DNA from: Deltaproteobacteria bacterium Ga0077539
GTDB taxonomy: Bacteria > Myxococcota_A > Polyangia > Polyangiales > Ga0077539
DNA: 46,554 bases
Assembly (NCBI GenBank): GCA_001465015.1
Contig: LNEO01000339.1
Coordinates: forward strand, 1-46,554
Direction: 5' to 3'
Below the pieces are notes generated by a model. That model was given only the letters and a program-made list of their open reading frames with translations. It was not told where the DNA came from and did not search any database. Each line of letters begins with the position of its first letter. Position 1 is the stretch's first letter. Made by a program: the position numbers and the translations under genes. Below, one piece after another: positions 41,480-46,554 of the stretch.

Positions 41480-42298
41480 TCAGAGCCCATACGAGCCACG
41501 AACGATCGCGAAGAACCACGATTCAGGCAACACGCGGCGCAGCGCGAGCAGCATCGGGGCCGGCGCTCCGACGGGAAACCGCAGCTTTCGTCCTGTGTTT
41601 CGCGAGGCCTTCTCGATCGTGGCCGCCACGAGCTCTGGCGGAGCGCCGCTCTGCGCGGGACCCTGCGAGACCTTCTCGGCCTTCTCGACGATCGAGCGAT
41701 ACTCCGCGCGATCGCCGCCGACGAACACGCGGCTTCGGCCGTAGAAGTCGGTCTTGATCGCGCCGGGCTCGACGATCTTCACGTGGATGTCGAAGGGGCG
41801 AAGCTCGTAGTGCAGCGACTCGCTGAAGCCTTCGACCGCCCATTTGGTGCCGTGATAGATGCTGAAGAGGGGAAAGGTGATGCGACCGCCCATGCTGGCT
41901 ACTTGCACGATCGAGCCGCCGTTGTTCGCGCGCATCCGAGGGATGACCGCGCGCGTGGTCTTCATGAGCCCGAAGACGTTGGTCTCGAACTGCTTGACGA
42001 TGACCTCGTCGCTCATCGCTTCGAATACGCCGTCGACTCCGTACCCAGCGTTGTTGACGAGGCAGTCGATGGCGCCGAAGTCTCGGACGACGGACTCCAT
42101 CGCGGACTCGATCGAGTCGTTGGACGTGACGTCGAGCGCGTAGAGTTTGGTGTTGGGCAGCGAGGCGAGGACGTTGTCGGCGTCGGGCCGGCGCATGGTG
42201 GCGGCGACGTTCCAGCCCTTGCGGGCGAAGTGCTGCGCGGCGGCGCGGCCGATGCCAGAGGAGGTTCCTGTGATGAGCACGGTCTTGCGTTGGGTCAT
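41480..42298 (-). CDS. short-chain dehydrogenase/reductase (SDR family)
   Basis: Encodes 272 residues from the ATG at 42298 (MTQRKTVLITG). Classical SDR motifs are complete: cofactor loop TGTSSGIG, DVTSNDSIES with Asp, NNAGYG, catalytic Ser in VASMGG and YHGTK (Tyr-x3-Lys), and the post-catalytic PGAIKTDF. The arginines after strand 2 (ATMRRPDAD) favour NADP(H). The substrate pocket and C-terminus (GAPAPMLLALRRVLPESWFFAIVRG) resemble oxidoreductases of short-chain alcohols, steroids or lipids. It is probably co-transcribed with the AraC-type regulator 31 bp downstream. The 153-bp gap to the divergent FGE-fold gene is its likely promoter. Confidence 0.93.
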   Translation of the reverse strand: MTQRKTVLITGTSSGIGRAAAQHFARKGWNVAATMRRPDADNVLASLPNTKLYALDVTSNDSIESAMESVVRDFGAIDCLVNNAGYGVDGVFEAMSDEVIVKQFETNVFGLMKTTRAVIPRMRANNGGSIVQVASMGGRITFPLFSIYHGTKWAVEGFSESLHYELRPFDIHVKIVEPGAIKTDFYGRSRVFVGGDRAEYRSIVEKAEKVSQGPAQSGAPPELVAATIEKASRNTGRKLRFPVGAPAPMLLALRRVLPESWFFAIVRGSYGL

Positions 42299-42451
42299 TG
42301 ACCGAGACACTAGTCACCACGCGCGCCACGACAGTGACGGACGGCGCCAATCCGATAGCGGATCGCGCCAGCGCGGCCGAGGCACGGAGCGCTGCGCCGC
42401 ACGCTCGCCCGGTGTCCCTGTCGGGCGAGTGGCCCGTGATACTGTTGGAGA

Positions 42452-43621
42452 ATGCGCGGCAACCGCTTTCTTCTCGGCGCTTGGATCGCCGTCCTCAGCG
42501 GGTGCGGTGCGTCGTCGTTGCTGGGGGATCGTCGCGATGGCGCCGTGACGGATGCTTCTGACGCGCCGCAGGGGGTGGAGGATGGCGCTGCGGACGTCAT
42601 GACGACGGATGTCTCCAACGAGGACAGCGGCCCTTCGCGCTGCGGCGCCCTGTTCGAGCGGTGCTGTGAAACGACGTGCACCGAAGCCAACACCTACTGC
42701 AATCCAACGGACAATCGCTGCGGACCGTGCGGCGGCGCTGGTCAACGCTGCTGCGGGTCGATGTGTCTCGCTGGCACGTGTACGGCGGGGATCTGCCCGC
42801 GTCCGAGCTGCGTCGGCTCGACCGATCGCGCGTGCTCCGTCATCGAAGTCCCCGGAGGAACCTTCACCGTCGCCGAGACCATCGCGGGGCAACAGCAGCC
42901 GAACATCACCGTGGGCGCGTTTGCCATCGACGCGACCGAGGTGACGGTGCGGAGATTTCGCCGGTACTTTCCCGATGTTTCGCGGACGCCACCGCGTCCG
43001 CCGACGACCGTGCGGTATCCGGGCGGAGTGTTCGCGCTCGAGCGGCAGGTGTTTTCGCCGAGCGATCCCATTTGGATGAGCCCTCCTGGCGCGGCGGAAG
43101 ATCACCCGATCACCGCGGTGTGGTTCAACGCCGCGCAGGCGTTTTGCGTAGCAGACGGCGGAAGGTTGCCGACCGAAGCCGAGTTCGAATGGGTCGCGTA
43201 CGGGATGGTGAGCGACGGGCGCGCGAGGCCGCGCGCGTTTGCGTGGGGAGCAGCCGCGCCTTCACCGACCTGTGATCGCGCCCACTGGAACAACTGCCCC
43301 GGCGACGACGGCCGTCGCACTCGACGCGTCGCGAGCTTCGCCCCGACGGGAGCGTTCTTCGACCTCACGGGCAACGTCGAAGAGTACACGGCGGACGAGC
43401 TCGTGCCCTTTCGGGATCCTCGCTGTTGGGGACGCGTCGCTCGGGTCGATCCGCTGTGCGTCACCGGCGCGGCGCCCGGCACGAGGTCCTTCGCGGTTCG
43501 CGGCGGAGAGCTTGGAAACACCAATCCAACGCCGCTCGTCCCGGACGCGTCGAGGCGCGAGGCGGGCGGAGAGAACGTGTCGTCGCTCTCTCGTGGCTTT
43601 CGCTGCGCGTACGACCGTTGA
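42452..43621 (+). CDS. FGE-fold (SUMF/PvdO-like) lipoprotein
   Basis: Encodes 389 residues from the ATG at 42452. The leader MRGNRFLLGAWIAVLSGC has lipobox LSGC, followed by an Asp/Ala/Ser linker and a Cys-rich section (CGALFERCCETTC, CGPCGGAGQRCCGS). The FGE/SUMF domain is closer to the consensus than the copies at 13-15 kb: VPGGTF, FAIDATEVTVRRFRRYF, HPITAVWFNAAQAFC, GRLPTEAEFEWVAYG, GAFFDLTGNVEEYTAD, FAVRGGE and a final RGFRCAYD. The Cys pair needed by formylglycine-generating oxidase is not evident, so an enzyme of that kind is unlikely; SUMF-like proteins without it often act as binding or structural lipoproteins. The stop lies 3 bp from the stop of the convergent helical gene. Confidence 0.88.
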   Translation: MRGNRFLLGAWIAVLSGCGASSLLGDRRDGAVTDASDAPQGVEDGAADVMTTDVSNEDSGPSRCGALFERCCETTCTEANTYCNPTDNRCGPCGGAGQRCCGSMCLAGTCTAGICPRPSCVGSTDRACSVIEVPGGTFTVAETIAGQQQPNITVGAFAIDATEVTVRRFRRYFPDVSRTPPRPPTTVRYPGGVFALERQVFSPSDPIWMSPPGAAEDHPITAVWFNAAQAFCVADGGRLPTEAEFEWVAYGMVSDGRARPRAFAWGAAAPSPTCDRAHWNNCPGDDGRRTRRVASFAPTGAFFDLTGNVEEYTADELVPFRDPRCWGRVARVDPLCVTGAAPGTRSFAVRGGELGNTNPTPLVPDASRREAGGENVSSLSRGFRCAYDR

Positions 43622-43624
43622 GCG

Positions 43625-45025
43625 CTACGCAGCGTCTGCGCCGCTGGGGAGCGCGGTGCTCTTGCCCATCGTCCGCCGTACGCGGCGGTACAGGTCACGA
43701 ACATCTTCGGGAACAGCGCCGAGAGAACCGGCTACACGATAGAGATCGAGCACCTCGAGCAGGGCTCGTTCGGCTTCGAGCAGGCTTCCTCCGCTTCCTT
43801 CAGTGAATCCAGCAAGGGCGATGACCTTCAGCGGTGCTTCGCGGCTTCCGTACGCGGGGATCGCTCGGATCAGAGGCAACCAACGATCTCGTGCGATCGA
43901 GAGCGCCTCCTTTGGTCGCTGTGCGTGCAGGGCGGTACGAGCGCTGATCACGTACGCGATTTCGCGGCCCGCGGTCCACGGGAAGGACTCCGCGCGATCG
44001 AGGAGGGGGCGAATCTCTCTCCAGGCGATTTCGGGGCCGAATCTGCGCGTATCGTATTGGACAATGTCCTCCCAGCACCGCGCCCATTCGTGCAGGAGTC
44101 TCGCCTTCGCAACGCACTCGAACAGCACCGTTCGTTCGAATCGCGCCGCCGCCGCTTCGTCGATGCGAACCAATCGACTGTGCTGTGAGAGGGCGCAGAC
44201 GCTGGCCTCGAACCACGCGTCACGTTCCGCGAAGTATTGAATCACTGCCTCGAACGACGAAGCAGGCGCACCGTCGGTGGTGGTGACGAGCTCGTCGACG
44301 TACGCTCGCATCGACACAAAATACTGAGCTGTCCACTGCTCCTCGAAGGGCGACAACGACCGAAGATCGTCGATGCGATGACGTAGGGTGTCCGCCCGGC
44401 GTGCGCGATCGACGGCGGCCCCGGTGAGCGCATCGTTCACCTGTTCGGCCAGAACGCCGGACGTCGCGATGAAGGCCGTCTCGCGGTCCTCTCTCGGACC
44501 GTCGAGCACTCGCAGGCGAAATGCAGCGTAGCGCTCTTCTTCCGAGAGCTGGCGCAGTGAAGCTGCGTGTGTGTGTGCGGTGGTGGCATCGATCGAGAAC
44601 TGCCCGACCCTGATGCTGTGCAGGTCTGGTGCGTACTGCGCCAGCAGATCGACCTGGCCGCGACGCACGACGAGCACGAGAGGGCCTCTTCTCTGTTGCA
44701 CCAGACGATCGCGAGCGACGTTGAGCGCCGAGAGCACCTGCTCGCGCTCGAGCGGAAACAGAAGTCGTTCGCCGAAGACGATCAGCGCGCCGCTGGCGGG
44801 AAGCGTTCCGTGCGCGAGTCGCTCTACGTCGGCGACAGGTGTGTCATCCAGACGGGTAATCAACGCAAACGGAAGCGATGGGTCGAAGCGCCAGTGATCC
44901 ACGACACGGACGAAGTCATCCTTGGCGTCGTCGTCGATCTCGACCTCGATGAACGAGAATCGTCCTCGTGACTGCTGCAAGGCGACGCGCAGGAGCTCGA
45001 TTTCGTCTGGCTCTCGATCGCTCAT
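43625..45025 (-). CDS. helical-repeat partner protein of the adjacent NTPase
   Basis: Encodes 466 residues. The ATG at 45025 overlaps the upstream NTPase stop (ATGA), so the two are translationally coupled. The first 190 residues look like a globular domain: RGRFSFIEVEIDDDA, LPFALITRLDD, SGALIVFGERLLF, then LSALNVARDRLVQQRRGPLVLVVRR and LLAQYAPDLHSIRVGQFSI. This order (helix with N-x-xRDRL, hydrophobic strand, APDLxSxR) resembles, from memory, the N-terminal part of TPR proteins associated with STAND-type NTPases. The rest is alpha-helical (LHEWARCWEDIVQYDTRRFG, ALHAQRPKEALSIARD) and fits TPR-like repeats. It is soluble, with no catalytic motif. Together with the NTPase it may form a sensing complex; this is inference. 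Confidence 0.75.
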   Translation of the reverse strand: MSDREPDEIELLRVALQQSRGRFSFIEVEIDDDAKDDFVRVVDHWRFDPSLPFALITRLDDTPVADVERLAHGTLPASGALIVFGERLLFPLEREQVLSALNVARDRLVQQRRGPLVLVVRRGQVDLLAQYAPDLHSIRVGQFSIDATTAHTHAASLRQLSEEERYAAFRLRVLDGPREDRETAFIATSGVLAEQVNDALTGAAVDRARRADTLRHRIDDLRSLSPFEEQWTAQYFVSMRAYVDELVTTTDGAPASSFEAVIQYFAERDAWFEASVCALSQHSRLVRIDEAAAARFERTVLFECVAKARLLHEWARCWEDIVQYDTRRFGPEIAWREIRPLLDRAESFPWTAGREIAYVISARTALHAQRPKEALSIARDRWLPLIRAIPAYGSREAPLKVIALAGFTEGSGGSLLEAERALLEVLDLYRVAGSLGAVPEDVRDLYRRVRRTMGKSTALPSGADAA

Positions 45026-46392
45026 CGCAGGGCCCCAGCGACGGCGCGCGTTTGGCGAACGAGCGGATGGACAACGTAGAACGTGCCCTGGTCGTCTGCG
45101 TGTTCGAGCACGTAGAGCTTCGCGAGCAGATCGAACCAAGTCCCATCGTCGCAGATCTTCGGGCGCAACTGCTCTCGATCGACCGCCGCGAGAACGTCAC
45201 TGTACCGCTCGAGCCCTTGTGTTTCGAGCTGCTGAACGGTGCGAGTGATCGCTCGCTCGATGTCGTTCAGGGTGAGCTTGTCGGCGCCACGTGCGACCGC
45301 GCGCGTCTGCGCGCTGTGAAGGATGCGAAGGAGATCGCGAAAATTGCCGCCGCTCGCGACCGCGACGGCCCGGAGCATCGCAGGCGGATCCTCGAAGAGG
45401 GTGTCGACATCGACGCGACGTCGGACAAACGAAGCCAACGCGGAGAGTCCGTCGTCCGCGTCGGTGTCGGGGCGTCCATGGCGAGCGCGCACTCGAACGT
45501 GCGGCACCGTGAACAGCTCGGCGTTGAGCGCATTGCTCACCGTGCGCAGGTCGGAGCTGTATGCGAGAGCGATCGGGATGGTGAGGATGATGTGCGCGTC
45601 GATGCTCTTCAGGCTGCCGACGCGATTGGCAAACAGGCTCACGATGTTGCGCGCTTCTGCGCCGCGGTTTGCGATCTTCTCGAGGTTGTCGATGATGACG
45701 ACGACGTTGCCGATCTTGTTCGTGCCGCGAAACGTCTCGAACGCCTTGTTGAGACCCTTCACGAACACATGCTCGAGTCGCTGAACTTGCTGCTGTACTG
45801 CCAGCTCGCTCGCTTCCATTCCGCGAAGCCACGGCGCGAGGTGCGCGATCGCCGCGCCGAGCGTCGACGGCCAGTTCTTCACGAGTTTGCTCAGGCTGCT
45901 CTCGACCTGCTTCTTCCAGGTTTCGTGAAGCACGTCTCGCGCCGCAGCCCAGTGCGCGTCGTCGAGGGCCGCCCAGATCGACAGCAGCACGTCGGTGACA
46001 TCGATCGCGCGGGTCGGGGCGACGACAGGGCTCGCGTCGACAAAGAGCACCTCGGCCTGCGGGAACTTCACCCGCTTTCCGTCTCGGGTGTCTTCGTGTT
46101 GGACGGTCTCCAGTACTCGCGCAAGGAGGCGGAGGTCGGAGGTCTTTCCGGTGCCTTCGTGGCCGCTGATCAGCCATCGGGTCCAAGTGCTTCCCGCTCG
46201 CCGGACGTTGGGAACGATCACCCCGAGGTGCTCGCTCGGTCGTGACTTCGTGACGTCGATTCTCAGAGCCGCATCGCGGTCCGGGTCGAGCGGCAGCGAC
46301 GGATCGCAGACCCTCGCGAGGCCGTCGAGCGACTTCACGGGGACCCCTTCGCGGGCGGCTTCAGTGACAGACAACATTGAGGACGAGGGCAT
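45022..46392 (-). CDS. AAA+/STAND-like P-loop NTPase with winged-helix C-terminus
   Basis: Encodes 456 residues from the ATG at 46392 (GAGGGCG 6 nt upstream; a later ATG at 46377 is possible). Walker A is GHEGTGKT (residues 77-84). Walker B is VVVIIDNLEKI with Asp235 and a likely catalytic Glu238. A sensor-like strand HIILTIPIALAY and a sensor-2-like GGNFRDLL follow. The C-terminus (FDLLAKLYVLEHADDQGTFYVVHPLVRQ) looks like a winged helix. The architecture is that of Orc/Cdc6- or KAP-like ATPases rather than a helicase or transporter. It has no membrane segment. It is coupled to the helical partner gene by an ATGA overlap and preceded by a 20-bp repeat array; I know of no named system with exactly this arrangement. 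Confidence 0.8.
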   Translation of the reverse strand: MPSSSMLSVTEAAREGVPVKSLDGLARVCDPSLPLDPDRDAALRIDVTKSRPSEHLGVIVPNVRRAGSTWTRWLISGHEGTGKTSDLRLLARVLETVQHEDTRDGKRVKFPQAEVLFVDASPVVAPTRAIDVTDVLLSIWAALDDAHWAAARDVLHETWKKQVESSLSKLVKNWPSTLGAAIAHLAPWLRGMEASELAVQQQVQRLEHVFVKGLNKAFETFRGTNKIGNVVVIIDNLEKIANRGAEARNIVSLFANRVGSLKSIDAHIILTIPIALAYSSDLRTVSNALNAELFTVPHVRVRARHGRPDTDADDGLSALASFVRRRVDVDTLFEDPPAMLRAVAVASGGNFRDLLRILHSAQTRAVARGADKLTLNDIERAITRTVQQLETQGLERYSDVLAAVDREQLRPKICDDGTWFDLLAKLYVLEHADDQGTFYVVHPLVRQTRAVAGALR

Positions 46393-46443
46393 TCTAGCGC
46401 CCTCGGCGTAGCTCGTCGCCGTGGCGAATCGGTTGCCTGCGGC

Positions 46444-46543
46444 GCCGACGGAACGGCAAGTTTGCCGACGGAACGGCAAGTTTGCCGACGGAACGGCAAG
46501 TTTGCCGACGGAACGGCAAGTTTGCCGACGGAACGGCAAGTTT
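46444..46543. repeat. five tandem 20-bp direct repeats upstream of the NTPase gene
   Basis: The unit GCCGACGGAACGGCAAGTTT occurs five times without variation (46444, 46464, 46484, 46504, 46524), and each junction forms an inverted repeat, CGGCAA-GT-TTGCCG. The array ends in GCCGTTCGCGT, 11 bases before the window edge, so it may continue. It begins about 50 bp upstream of the NTPase start codon. Identical iteron-like spacing (close to two helical turns) suits cooperative binding of a protein, as in operators or replication iterons; the binding protein is unknown. Confidence 0.85.
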
Positions 46544-46554
46544 GCCGTTCGCGT

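Noticed and set aside
46444..46543. CRISPR array
   Set aside because: Units are contiguous 20-bp copies with no unique spacers, and no cas gene is in the window.

Overview
The window is very GC-rich DNA that reads like a chromosome of a myxobacterium-type organism (Myxococcota, perhaps Polyangiales). This is inferred from many lipoproteins with Asp/Gly/Thr-rich linkers, Cys-rich CDGMGxC-type repeats, FG-GAP and FGE-fold lipoproteins, an AgmX/TonB-C-like domain, a remnant of a Cys-motif plus hydrophobic plus basic C-terminal sorting tail (MYXO-CTERM-like), and extreme G/C at third codon positions. No rRNA, tRNA, CRISPR array or transposase gene was seen.

Region 1 (1-7300): a small lipoprotein, a DUF6882-like protein and a membrane class III adenylate cyclase. 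They are followed by a 1.7-kb gene graveyard (3689-5382) with a truncated serpin, a detached AgmX-like C-terminus, GC-rich tandem and inverted repeats, and a broken sorting-tail gene. A Cys-rich secreted protein, an AgmX-domain lipoprotein and a CPBP intramembrane protease come next.

Region 2 (7315-12121): two large helical-repeat proteins, one starting with a WGR-like domain, transcribed towards each other with stop codons only 4 bp apart. Region 3 (12276-20334): a minus-strand operon-like run encoding a lipoprotein, a 1378-residue secreted metzincin-type protease and two FGE-fold lipoproteins, ending at a Uma2-family protein. The second FGE gene comes from a 1.4-kb tandem duplication that also carried the last ~50 codons of the protease gene. 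An 88-bp element containing CGCGAATTCGCG occurs near both ends of this run.

Region 4 (20561-33393): an L,D-transpeptidase, a 437-bp MITE-like element with 79-bp perfect inverted ends, an orphan DctP-type binding protein, a ClpB-like unfoldase with a degenerate first ATPase module, a repeat-built lipoprotein, PriA helicase and a tandem pair of small secreted proteins. Region 5 (33479-43621): two very large surface lipoproteins, a frameshifted helical gene coupled to an NAD(P)-dependent epimerase, an AraC-type regulator next to a short-chain dehydrogenase, and a third FGE-fold lipoprotein.

Region 6 (43625-46554): a translationally coupled pair encoding a P-loop NTPase and a helical-repeat partner, preceded by five 20-bp direct repeats that run almost to the edge of the window. 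This pair plus its repeat array is my best candidate for an uncharacterised system, possibly a conflict or defence module. The protease/FGE operon is the second candidate. All functional statements rest on reading motifs by eye; no search was run.
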